From contig JAJQJQ010000126.1 of NCBI GenBank assembly GCA_028622995.1, forward strand, positions 1 to 64,000: 64,000 nt of DNA. The letters run 5' to 3'. Below are positions 1 through 10,530 of the stretch, one piece after another. A program made the position numbers and the translations under genes. The notes beneath the pieces are model-generated. The model was not told the origin of the DNA. It ran no database searches and was given only the letters and a program-made list of their open reading frames with translations. The DNA is from Panagrolaimus kolymaensis. Its lineage: Eukaryota > Nematoda > Chromadorea > Rhabditida > Panagrolaimidae. Position 1 is the first letter of the stretch. The number at the start of each line of letters is the position of its first letter.

Positions 1-29
1 AACGAAATAGTAAGATCTTCGGCGTTATG

Positions 30-47
30 ATGCTTTTCAAGAAGCAT
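30..47 (+). other. Short inverted repeat in module A (reference copy)
   Basis: ATGCTT and AAGCAT flank TTCAAG, giving a 6-bp stem with a 6-base loop. GAAGAATTCC and GAAGAAATCC variants lose one or two stem pairs, and the 49-bp variant shortens the left arm. The stem is weak and no conservation by compensatory change is visible. Confidence 0.4.
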
Positions 48-56
48 TCCAACGAA
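36..56 (+). promoter_or_regulatory. Heat-shock-element-like spacing (reference copy)
   Basis: TTC, two bases, GAA, three bases, TTC, four bases, GAA. The first pair fits the HSF dimer pattern nTTCnnGAAn; later elements are out of the 5-bp register. It repeats in standard A units. Binding is untested, and a strong HSE needs three in-register elements. Confidence 0.2.
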
Positions 57-57
57 A
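47..57 (-). other. CENP-B-box-like half site (reference copy)
   Basis: The minus strand reads TTTCGTTGGAA, equal to positions 1-11 of the mammalian CENP-B box (YTTCGTTGGAARCGGGA). The following bases are TGCTTC, not RCGGGA, so the CGGG half needed by the known protein is absent. The string recurs in each standard A unit and is lost in TTCGAACG, TCCACCG and TCCATCG variants. It may be coincidence. Confidence 0.4.
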
Positions 58-95
58 TAGTAAATTCATTTATTAAATCAGGCAATGTCTGAAAA

Positions 96-104
96 TATAA
101 AAAA
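96..104 (+). promoter_or_regulatory. TATA-like string in module B (reference copy)
   Basis: TATAAAAAA occurs in B1, B2, B3 and B5 and is changed to ATAAAAGAA in B4. In AT-rich DNA this is expected by chance. An AATAAA string follows at 122-127. No start-site evidence exists. Confidence 0.15.
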
Positions 105-117
105 TCCTCATTAAACC

Positions 118-156
118 AAAAAATAAAAAACTAAGGAATTTTTTTATTATTTTTTT
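118..156 (+). other. A-tract / T-tract dyad in module B (reference copy)
   Basis: AAAAAATAAAAAA (118-130) faces two T7 runs separated by ATTA (139-156) across CTAAGGAA. The arms are imperfectly complementary, so a hairpin or cruciform, or intrinsically bent DNA, is plausible. All subtypes keep it, though B4 variants interrupt the left arm with TTAAAAGCTATGG. Confidence 0.45.
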
Positions 157-1539
157 ACTAAATATTTGTCACAAGCTTTTCGGCGTTATGATGCTTTTCA
201 AGAAGCATTCCAACGAAATAGTAAGCTCTTCGGCGTTATGTTGCTTTTCAAGAAGCATTCCAACGAAATAGTAAGTTTTTCGGCGTGATGATGTTTTCAA
301 GAAGCATTCCAACGAAATAGTAAGCTTTTCGGTGTGATGATGCTTTTCAAGAAGCAATCCACCGAAATATTAAACTTTTCGGCGTTATGATGCTTTTCAA
401 GAAGCATTCCAACGAAATAGTAAGATCTTCGGCGTTATGATGCTTTTCAAGAAGCATTCCAACGAAATAGTAAATTCATTTATTAAATCAGGCAATGTCT
501 GAAAATATAAAAAATCCTCATTAAACCAAAAAATAAAAAACTAAGGAATTTTTTTATTATTTTTTTACTAAATATTTGTCACAAGCTTTTCGGCGTTATG
601 ATGCTTTTCAAGAAGCATTCCAACGAAATAGTAAGCTTTTCGGCGTGATGATGTTTTCAAGAAGCATTCCAACGAAATAGTAAGATCTTCGGCGTTATGA
701 TGCTTTTCAAGAAGCATTCCAACGAAATAGTAAGATCTTCGGCGTTATGATGCTTTTCAAGAAGCATTCCAACGAAATAGTAAACTATTCGGCGTGATGA
801 TGTTTTCAAGAAGCATTCCAACGAAATAGTAAGATCTTCGGCGTAATGATGCTTTTCAAGAAGCAATCCAACGAAATAGTAAGATCTTCGGCGTTATGAT
901 GCTTTTCAAGAAGCATTCCAACGAAATAGTAAGATCTTCGGCGTTATGTTGCTTTTCAAGAAGCATTCCAACGAAATAGTAAGATCTTCGGCGTTATGAT
1001 GCTTTTCAAGAAGCATTCCAACGAAATAGTAAACTATTCGGCGTGATGATGTTTTCAAGAAGCATTCCAACGAAATAGTAAGTTTTTCGGCGTGATGATG
1101 TTTTCAAGAAGCATTCCACCGAAATAGTAAATTCATTTATTAAATCAGGCAATGTCTGAAAATATAAAAAATCCTCATTAAACCAAAAAATATAAAACTA
1201 AGGAATTTTTTTATTATTTTTTTACTAAATATTTGTCACAAGCTTTTCGGCGTTATGATGCTTTTCAAGAAGCATTCCAACGAAATAGTAAGCTCTTCGG
1301 CGTTATGTTGCTTTTCAAGAAGCATTCCAACGAAATAGTAAGCTTTTCGGCGTGATGATGCTTTTCAAGAAGCATTCCAACGAAATTGTAAGCTTTTCGG
1401 CGTGATGATGTTTTCAAGAAGCATTCCAACGAAATAGTAAGCTTTTCGGTGTGATGATGCTTTTCAAGAAGCAATCCACCGAAATATTAAACTTTTCGGC
1501 GTTATGATGCTTTTCAAGAAGCATTCCAACGAAATTGTA

Positions 1540-2178
1540 ATTTCATTTATTAAATCAGGCAATGTCTGAAATTATAAAAAACCCGCATTCAACAAAAAAA
1601 TAAAAAACTATGGAATTTTTTTATTATTCTTTACTAAATATTTGTCACAAGCTTTTCGGCGTGATGATGCTTTTCAAGAAGAATTCCAACGAAATAGTAA
1701 ATTCATTTATTAAATCAGGCAATGTCTGAAAATAAAAGAAACCCTGAATCAACAAAAAAATTAAAAGCTATGGATTTTTTTTATTATTCTTTACTAAATA
1801 TTTGTCACAAGCTTTTCGGCGTGATGATGCTTTTCAAGAAGAATTCCAACGAAATAGTAAATTCATTTATTAAATCAGGCATTGTCTGAAAATAAAAGAA
1901 ACCCTGAATCAACAAAAAAATTAAAAGCTATGGATTTTTTTTATTATTCTTTACTAAATATTTGTCACAAGCTTTTCGGCGTGATGATGCTTTTCAAGAA
2001 GAATTCCAACGAAATAGTAAATTCATTTATTAAATCAGGCAATGTCTGAAAATAAAAGAAACCCTGAATCAACAAAAAAATTAAAAGCTATGGATTTTTT
2101 TTATTATTCTTTACTAAATATTTGTCACAAGCTTTTCGGCGTGATGATGTTTTCAAGAAGCATTCCACCGAAATAGTA
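1540..2178 (+). repeat. AB array, about 160-bp period (four units)
   Basis: B modules start at 1540, 1700, 1860, 2020 and 2179, giving spacings of 160, 160, 160 and 159 bp. The 159-bp step contains a 49-bp A unit. The single A between B modules is mostly the GAAGAATTCC form, so EcoRI sites recur at 160 bp. Three of the B modules are B4 (AAAGAAACCCTGAATC) with TTAAAAGCTATGG, a combination otherwise typical of the 37.5-45 kb domain. Confidence 0.88.
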
Positions 2179-2539
2179 AATTCATTTATTAAATCAGGCA
2201 ATGTCTGAAAATATAAAAAATCCTCATTAAACCAAAAAATATAAAACTAAGGAATTTTTTTATTATTTTTTTACTAAATATTTGTCACAAGCTTTTCGGC
2301 GTTATGATGCTTTTCAAGAAGCATTCCAACGAAATAGTAAGCTCTTCGGCGTTATGTTGCTTTTCAAGAAGCATTCCAACGAAATAGTAAGATCTTCGGC
2401 GTTATGATGCTTTTCAAGAAGCAATCCACCGAAATATTAAACTTTTCGGCGTTATGATGCTTTTCAAGAAGCATTCCAACGAAATAGTAAGATCTTCGGC
2501 GTTATGATGCTTTTCAAGAAGCATTCCACCGAAATAGTA

Positions 2540-3007
2540 AATTCATTTATTAAATCAGGCAATGTCTGAAATTATAAAAAACCCTCGTTCAACAAAAAAA
2601 TAAAAAACTAGGGAATTTTTTTATTATTCTTTACTAAATATTTGTCACAAGCTTTTCGGCGGGATGATGCTTTTCAAGAAGCATTCCAACAAAATAGTAA
2701 ACTATTCGGCGTGATGATGTTTTCAATAAGCAATCCACCGAAATAGTAAATTCATTTATTAAATCAGGCAATGTCTGAAAATAAAAGAAACCCTGAATCA
2801 ACAAAAAAATAAAAAACTAGGGAATTTTTTTATTATTCTTTACTAAATATTTGTCACAAGCTTTTCGGCGGGATGATGCTTTTCAAGAAGCATTCCAACG
2901 AAATAGTAAACTTTTCGGCGTGATGATGCTTTCCAAGAAGCAATCCACCGAAATAGTAAACTATTCGGCGTGATGATGTTTTCAATAAGCATTCCACCGA
3001 AATAGTA
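2540..3007 (+). repeat. Irregular entry into the 209-bp array
   Basis: B starts at 2540, 2749 and 3008, spacings of 209 and 259 bp. The 259-bp unit has an extra 50-bp A of the CTTTCCAAGAAGC type (AAAB). It is the last length change before a long run of uniform 209-bp units. Confidence 0.85.
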
Positions 3008-6000
3008 AATTCATTTATTAAATCAGGCAATGTCTGAAATTATAAAAAACCCTCGTTCAACAAAAAAATAAAAAACTAGGGAATTTTTTTATTATTCTTT
3101 ACTAAATATTTGTCACAAGCTTTTCGGCGGGATGATGCTTTTCAAGAAGCATTCCAACAAAATAGTAAACTATTCGGCGTGATGATGTTTTCAATAAGCA
3201 ATCCACCGAAATAGTAAATTCATTTATTAAATCAGGCAATGTCTGAAAATAAAAGAAACCCTGAATCAACAAAAAAATAAAAAACTAGGGAATTTTTTTA
3301 TTATTCTTTACTAAATATTTGTCACAAGCTTTTCGGCGGGATGATGCTTTTCAAGAAGCATTCCAACGAAATAGTAAGCTCTTCGGCGTGATGATGTTTT
3401 CAATAAGCATTCCACCGAAATAGTAAATTCATTTATTAAATCAGGCAATGTCTGAAATTATAAAAAACCCTCGTTCAACCAAAAAATAAAAAACTAAGGA
3501 ATTTTTTTATTATTCTTTACTAAATATTTGTCACAAGCTTTTCGGCGGGATGATGCTTTTCAAGAAGCATTCCAACAAAATAGTAAACTATTCGGCGTGA
3601 TGATGTTTTCAATAAGCATTCCACCGAAATAGTAAATTCATTTATTAAATCAGGCAATGTCTGAAATTATAAAAAACCCTCGTTCAACCAAAAAATAAAA
3701 AACTAAGGAATTTTTTTATTATTCTTTACTAAATATTTGTCACAAGCTTTTCGGCGGGATGATGCTTTTCAAGAAGCATTCCAACAAAATAGTAAACTAT
3801 TCGGCGTGATGATGTTTTCAATAAGCATTCCACCGAAATAGTAAATTCATTTATTAAATCAGGCAATGTCTGAAATTATAAAAAACCCTCGTTCAACCAA
3901 AAAATAAAAAACTAAGGAATTTTTTTATTATTCTTTACTAAATATTTGTCACAAGCTTTTCGGCGGGATGATGCTTTTCAAGAAGCATTCCAACAAAATA
4001 GTAAGCTCTTCGGCGTGATGATGTTTTCAATAAGCATTCCACCGAAATAGTAAATTCATTTATTAAATCAGGCAATGTCTGAAATTATAAAAAACCCTCG
4101 TTCAACCAAAAAATAAAAAACTAAGGAATTTTTTTATTATTCTTTACTAAATATTTGTCACAAGCTTTTCGGCGGGATGATGCTTTTCAAGAAGCATTCC
4201 AACGAAATAGTAAGCTCTTCGGCGTGATGATGTTTTCAATAAGCATTCCACCGAAATAGTAAATTCATTTATTAAATCAGGCAATGTCTGAAATTATAAA
4301 AAACCCTCGTTCAACCAAAAAATAAAAAACTAAGGAATTTTTTTATTATTCTTTACTAAATATTTGTCACAAGCTTTTCGGCGGGATGATGCTTTTCAAG
4401 AAGCATTCCAACAAAATAGTAAACTATTCGGCGTGATGATGTTTTCAATAAGCATTCCACCGAAATAGTAAATTCATTTATTAAATCAGGCAATGTCTGA
4501 AATTATAAAAAACCCTCGTTCAACCAAAAAATAAAAAACTAAGGAATTTTTTTATTATTCTTTACTAAATATTTGTCACAAGCTTTTCGGCGGGATGATG
4601 CTTTTCAAGAAGCATTCCAACAAAATAGTAAGCTCTTCGGCGTGATGATGTTTTCAATAAGCATTCCACCGAAATAGTAAATTCATTTATTAAATCAGGC
4701 AATGTCTGAAATTATAAAAAACCCTCGTTCAACCAAAAAATAAAAAACTAAGGAATTTTTTTATTATTCTTTACTAAATATTTGTCACAAGCTTTTCGGC
4801 GGGATGATGCTTTTCAAGAAGCATTCCAACAAAATAGTAAACTATTCGGCGTGATGATGTTTTCAATAAGCATTCCACCGAAATAGTAAATTCATTTATT
4901 AAATCAGGCAATGTCTGAAATTATAAAAAACCCTCGTTCAACCAAAAAATAAAAAACTAAGGAATTTTTTTATTATTCTTTACTAAATATTTGTCACAAG
5001 CTTTTCGGCGGGATGATGCTTTTCAAGAAGCATTCCAACAAAATAGTAAACTATTCGGCGTGATGATGTTTTCAATAAGCATTCCACCGAAATAGTAAAT
5101 TCATTTATTAAATCAGGCAATGTCTGAAATTATAAAAAACCCTCGTTCAACCAAAAAATAAAAAACTAAGGAATTTTTTTATTATTCTTTACTAAATATT
5201 TGTCACAAGCTTTTCGGCGGGATGATGCTTTTCAAGAAGCATTCCAACAAAATAGTAAACTATTCGGCGTGATGATGTTTTCAATAAGCATTCCACCGAA
5301 ATAGTAAATTCATTTATTAAATCAGGCAATGTCTGAAATTATAAAAAACCCTCGTTCAACCAAAAAATAAAAAACTAAGGAATTTTTTTATTATTCTTTA
5401 CTAAATATTTGTCACAAGCTTTTCGGCGGGATGATGCTTTTCAAGAAGCATTCCAACAAAATAGTAAACTATTCGGCGTGATGATGTTTTCAATAAGCAT
5501 TCCACCGAAATAGTAAATTCATTTATTAAATCAGGCAATGTCTGAAATTATAAAAAACCCTCGTTCAACCAAAAAATAAAAAACTAAGGAATTTTTTTAT
5601 TATTCTTTACTAAATATTTGTCACAAGCTTTTCGGCGGGATGATGCTTTTCAAGAAGCATTCCAACAAAATAGTAAGCTCTTCGGCGTGATGATGTTTTC
5701 AATAAGCAATCCACCGAAATAGTAAATTCATTTATTAAATCAGGCAATGTCTGAAAATAAAAGAAACCCTGAATCAACAAAAAAATAAAAAACTAGGGAA
5801 TTTTTTTATTATTCTTTACTAAATATTTGTCACAAGCTTTTCGGCGGGATGATGCTTTTCAAGAAGCATTCCAACGAAATAGTAAGCTCTTCGGCGTGAT
5901 GATGTTTTCAATAAGCATTCCACCGAAATAGTAAATTCATTTATTAAATCAGGCAATGTCTGAAATTATAAAAAACCCTCGTTCAACCAAAAAATAAAAA

Positions 6001-7187
6001 ACTAAGGAATTTTTTTATTATTCTTTACTAAATATTTGTCACAAGCTTTTCGGCGGGATGATGCTTTTCAAGAAGCATTCCAACAAAATAGTAAACTATT
6101 CGGCGTGATGATGTTTTCAATAAGCATTCCACCGAAATAGTAAATTCATTTATTAAATCAGGCAATGTCTGAAATTATAAAAAACCCTCGTTCAACCAAA
6201 AAATAAAAAACTAAGGAATTTTTTTATTATTCTTTACTAAATATTTGTCACAAGCTTTTCGGCGGGATGATGCTTTTCAAGAAGCATTCCAACAAAATAG
6301 TAAGCTCTTCGGCGTGATGATGTTTTCAATAAGCATTCCACCGAAATAGTAAATTCATTTATTAAATCAGGCAATGTCTGAAAATAAAAGAAACCCTGAA
6401 TCAACAAAAAAATAAAAAACTAGGGAATTTTTTTATTATTCTTTACTAAATATTTGTCACAAGCTTTTCGGCGGGATGATGCTTTTCAAGAAGCATTCCA
6501 ACAAAATAGTAAACTATTCGGCGTGATGATGTTTTCAATAAGCATTCCACCGAAATAGTAAATTCATTTATTAAATCAGGCAATGTCTGAAATTATAAAA
6601 AACCCTCGTTCAACCAAAAAATAAAAAACTAAGGAATTTTTTTATTATTCTTTACTTAATATTAGTCACAAGCTTTTCGGCGGGATGATGCTTTTCAAGA
6701 AGAATTCCAACGAAATAGTAAACTATTCGGCGTGATGATGTTTTCAATAAGCATTCCACCGAAATAGTAAATTCATTTATTAAATCAGGCAATGTCTGAA
6801 ATTATAAAAAACCCTCGTTCAACCAAAAAATAAAAAACTAAGGAATTTTTTTATTATTCTTTACTAAATATTTGTCACAAGCTTTTCGGCGGGATGATGC
6901 TTTTCAAGAAGCATTCCAACAAAATAGTAAGCTCTTCGGCGTGATGATGTTTTCAATAAGCATTCCACCGAAATAGTAAATTCATTTATTAAATCAGGCA
7001 ATGTCTGAAATTATAAAAAACCCTCGTTCAACCAAAAAATAAAAAACTAAGGAATTTTTTTATTATTCTTTACTAAATATTTGTCACAAGCTTTTCGGCG
7101 GGATGATGCTTTTCAAGAAGCATTCCAACAAAATAGTAAACTATTCGGCGTGATGATGTTTTCAATAAGCAATCCACCGAAATAGTA
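3008..7187 (+). repeat. AAB higher-order array, 20 units of 209 bp
   Basis: B starts fall at 3008, 3217, 3426, 3635 and so on to 7188. The total of 4180 bp is exactly 20 times 209. Each unit is B (110 bp), then A with CGGCGGGATGATG (50 bp), then a 49-bp A with GATGTTTTCAATAAGC. The two A positions are distinct: the GGGATG form follows B and the CAATAAGC form precedes B. This position-specific identity defines a true higher-order repeat. B subtype varies between units (mostly B2, some B4), and the second A alternates between CTATTCGGCG and CTCTTCGGCG starts without changing length. Recent amplification of the 209-bp unit is the simplest reading. Confidence 0.93.
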
Positions 7188-10147
7188 AATTCATTTATTA
7201 AATCAGGCAATGTCTGAAAATAAAAGAAACCCTGAATCAACAAAAAAATAAAAAACTAGGGAATTTTTTTATTATTCTTTACTAAATATTTGTCACAAGC
7301 TTTTCGGCGGGATGATGCTTTTCAAGAAGAATTCCAACGAAATAGTAAGCTCTTCGGCGTTATGTTGCTTTTCAAGAAGCATTCCAACAAAATAGTAAAC
7401 TATTCGGCGTGATGATGTTTTCAATAAGCATTCCACCGAAATAGTAAATTCATTTATTAAATCAGGCAATGTCTGAAATTATAAAAAACCCGCATTCAAC
7501 CAAAAAATAAAAAACTAAGGAATTTTTTTATTATTCTTTACTTAATATTAGTCACAAGCTTTTCGGCGTGATGATGCTTTCCAAGAAGCAATCCACCGAA
7601 ATAGTAAATTCATTTATTAAATCAGGCAATGTCTGAAAATATAAAAAATCCTCATTAAACCAAAAAATATAAAACTAAGGAATTTTTTTATTATTTTTTT
7701 ACTAAATATTTGTCACAAGCTTTTCGGCGTGATGATGCTTTCCAAGAAGCAATCCACCGAAATAGTAAACTTTTCGGCGTGATGATGCTTTCCAAGAAGC
7801 AATCCACCGAAATAGTAAACTATTCGGCGTGATGATGTTTTCAAGAAGCATTCCACCGAAATAGTAAATTCATTTATTAAATCAGGCAATGTCTGAAATT
7901 ATAAAAAACCCTCGTTCAACCAAAAAATAAAAAACTAAGGAATTTTTTTATTATTTTTTTACTAAATATTTGTCACAAGCTTTTCGGCGTGATGATGCTT
8001 TCCAAGAAGCAATCCACCGAAATAGTAAATTCATTTATTAAATCAGGCAATGTCTGAAAATAAAAGAAACCCTGAATCAACAAAAAAATAAAAAACTAGG
8101 GAATTTTTTTATTATTCTTTACTAAATATTTGTCACAAGCTTTTCGGCGGGATGATGCTTTTTAAGAAGCATTCCAACAAAATAGTAAACTATTCGGCGT
8201 GATGATGTTTTCAATAAGCATTCCACCGAAATAGTAAATTCATTTATTAAATCAGGCAATGTCTGAAAATAAAAGAAACCCTGAATCAACAAAAAAATAA
8301 AAAACTAGGGAATTTTTTTATTATTCTTTACTAAATATTTGTCACAAGCTTTTCGGCGGGATGATGCTTTTCAAGAAGAATTCCAACGAAATAGTAAATT
8401 CATTTATTAAATCAGGCAATGTCTGAAATTATAAAAAACCCTCGTTCAACCAAAAAATAAAAAACTAAGGAATTTTTTTATTATTTTTTTACTAAATATT
8501 TGTCACAAGCTTTTCGGCGTGATGATGCTTTCCAAGAAGCAATCCACCGAAATAGTAAATTCATTTATTAAATCAGGCAATGTCTGAAATTATAAAAAAC
8601 CCGCATTCAACAAAAAAATAAAAAACTATGGAATTTTTTTATTACTCTTTACTAAATATTTGTCACAAGCTTTTCGGCGTGATGATGCTTTTCAAGAAGA
8701 ATTCCAACGAAATAGTAAATTCATTTATTAAATCAGGCAATGTCTGAAATTATAAAAAACCCGCATTCAACAAAAAAATAAAAAACTATGGAATTTTTTT
8801 ATTACTCTTTACTAAATATTTGTCACAAGCTTTTCGGCGTGATGATGCTTTTCAAGAAGAATTCCACCGAAATAGTAAATTCATTTATTAAATCAGGCAA
8901 TGTCTGAAATTATAAAAAACCCGCATTCAACAAAAAAATAAAAAACTATGGAATTTTTTTATTACTCTTTACTAAATATTTGTCACAAGCTTTTCGGCGT
9001 GATGATGCTTTTCAAGAAGAATTCCAACGAAATAGTAAATTCATTTATTAAATCAGGCAATGTCTGAAATTATAAAAAACCCGCATTCAACAAAAAAATA
9101 AAAAACTATGGAATTTTTTTATTACTCTTTACTAAATATTTGTCACAAGCTTTTCGGCGTGATGATGCTTTTCAAGAAGAATTCCAACGAAATAGTAAAT
9201 TCATTTATTAAATCAGGCAATGTCTGAAATTATAAAAAACCCTCGTTCAACCAAAAAATATAAAACTAAGGAATTTTTTTATTATTTTTTTACTAAATAT
9301 TTGTCACAAGCTTTTCGGCGTGATGATGCTTTCCAAGAAGCAATCCACCGAAATAGTAAACTTTTCGGCGTGATGATGCTTTCCAAGAAGCAATCCACCG
9401 AAATAGTAAACTATTCGGCGTGATGATGTTTTCAAGAAGCATTCCACCGAAATAGTAAATTCATTTATTAAATCAGGCAATGTCTGAAATTATAAAAAAC
9501 CCTCGTTCAACCAAAAAATAAAAAACTAAGGAATTTTTTTATTATTTTTTTACTAAATATTTGTCACAAGCTTTTCGGCGTGATGATGCTTTCCAAGAAG
9601 CAATCCACCGAAATAGTAAACTTTTCGGCGTGATGATGCTTTCCAAGAAGCAATCCACCGAAATAGTAAACTATTCGGCGTGATGATGTTTTCAAGAAGC
9701 ATTCCACCGAAATAGTAAATTCATTTATTAAATCAGGCAATGTCTGAAATTATAAAAAACCCTCGTTTAACCAAAAAATAAAAAACTAAGGAATTTTTTT
9801 ATTATTCTTTACTTAATATTAGTCACAAGCTTTTCGGCGTGATGATGCTTTCCAAGAAGCAATCCACCGAAATAGTAAATTCATTTATTAAATCAGGCAA
9901 TGTCTGAAATTATAAAAAACCCGCATTCAACAAAAAAATAAAAAACTATGGAATTTTTTTATTACTCTTTACTAAATATTTGTCACAAGCTTTTCGGCGT
10001 GATGATGCTTTTCAAGAAGAATTCCAACGAAATAGTAAATTCATTTATTAAATCAGGCAATGTCTGAAAATAAAAGAAACCCTGAATCAACAAAAAAATT
10101 AAAAGCTATGGATTTTTTTTATTATTCTTTACTAAATATTTGTCACA
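7188..10147 (+). repeat. Mixed AAB / AB / AAAB block
   Basis: Unit lengths vary. A units of the CTTTCCAAGAAGCAATCCACCG type become common, often two in a row before a 49-bp A (near 7730-7860 and 9310-9440). B1, B2, B3 and B4 all appear. TTAATATTAGTCAC replaces TAAATATTTGTCAC at the 3' end of some B modules (near 7541 and 9812). I see no gene. A 67-codon open stretch on the plus strand at 9220-9423 is repeat sequence running from B into A. Confidence 0.85.
8558..9197 (+). repeat. AB array, exact 160-bp period (four units)
   Basis: B modules start at 8558, 8718, 8878, 9038 and 9198. All are B3 with a TTACTCTTTAC variant near the 3' end, recurring at 8642, 8802, 8962 and 9122. The A units are of the GAAGAATTCC type. 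The units look near-identical, so this is a young local amplification. Confidence 0.9.
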
Positions 10148-10530
10148 AGCTTTTCGGCGTTATGATGCTTTTCAAGAAGCATTCCAACGAAATAGTAAGC
10201 TCTTCGGCGTTATGTTGCTTTTCAAGAAGCATTCCAACGAAATAGTAAGTTTTTCGGCGTGATGATGTTTTCAAGAAGCATTCCAACGAAATAGTAAGAT
10301 CTTCGGCGTTATGATGCTTTTCAAGAAGAATTCCAACGAAATAGTAAGTTTTTCGGCGTGATGATGCTTTTCAAGAAGCAATCCTCCGAAATAGTAAGCT
10401 CTTCGGCGTTATGTTGCTTTTCAAGAAGCATTCCAACGAAATAGTAAGTTTTTCGGCGTGATGATGTTTTCAAGAAGCATTCCAACGAAATAGTAAGCTC
10501 TTCGGCGTGATGATGCTTTTCAAGAAGCAT
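10038..10530 (+). repeat. Dispersed B4 plus GTTATG-type A module
   Basis: B4 at 10038 (with TTAAAAGCTATGG) is followed by a run of GTTATGATG and GTTATGTTG A units, 49-bp A units and a CAATCCTCCG unit. The same arrangement recurs from B modules at 37512 and 39840, and in the second 14-kb copy at 51558 and 53886. The first part is identical enough to give the same 61-codon read-through peptide at four of the five sites. It is a higher-order module moved over more than 27 kb, not a gene. Confidence 0.85.

Larger units (their letters stand above)
63..173 (+). repeat. Module B, reference monomer (111 bp)
   Basis: B starts AATTCATTTATTAAATCAGG and ends ACTAAATATTTGTCACA, with about 20 G or C in 111 bases. 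The middle is A-tracts followed by T-tracts. Subtypes differ after CTGAAA. B1 reads ATATAAAAAATCCTCATT. B2 reads TTATAAAAAACCCTCGTTC. B3 reads TTATAAAAAACCCGCATTC. B4 reads ATAAAAGAAACCCTGAATC. B5 starts ATGTCATTTATTAAATCATG. B6 starts ATGTCAGTTATTAAATCAGG. No terminal inverted repeats or target-site duplication are visible, so it is not recognisably a MITE. It may be an old insertion into an A array that was amplified with it, or a second satellite family. Confidence 0.94.
1..2539 (+). repeat. Mixed A / AB block, GTTATG-type A units
   Basis: A units with GATCTTCGGCGTTATGATG (AGATCT, a BglII site, at unit junctions) alternate with GTGATG and 49-bp units. B1 modules interrupt them, for example at 63-173 and again near 473. 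The first roughly 180 bp recur at an offset of 410 bp and then diverge. Units of the form CGGTGTGATG...CAATCCACCGAAATATTA occur near 329-379 and 1441-1490, marking another short internal duplication. Subtype mixing is higher here than in the 209-bp array downstream, as expected toward the edge of a homogenised domain. Confidence 0.85.

Noticed and set aside
63..173. Module B as a MITE or other transposon
   Set aside because: The ends do not form terminal inverted repeats, and the flanking A units show no target-site duplication. An ancient insertion remains possible but is not supported.
169..357. Minus-strand open frame (also 657-866, 1265-1474, 10321-10530, 37746-38042, 39974-40270, 48988-49346, 51792-52088, 53991-54266)
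   Set aside because: These are read-through of A units. Two of three minus-strand frames of A lack stops, the third stops at TGA, and 49-bp units shift the frame past it. The peptides are the same repeat in different frames, with no start context or independent conservation.
3120..3140. Full CENP-B box from the CGGGA in GGGATG-type A units
   Set aside because: The TTCG needed 11-12 bases upstream in the right register is not there. CGGGA occurs in TTCGGCGGGATG only.
9220..9423. Plus-strand open frames starting in B (also 10060-10245, 37534-37719, 39862-40047, 51580-51765, 53908-54093)
   Set aside because: Each starts at the ATG of GCAATGTCTGAAA in B and runs into A units. Most B copies have early stops in the same frame. 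Identical peptides at four of the sites come from duplicated satellite, not selection.
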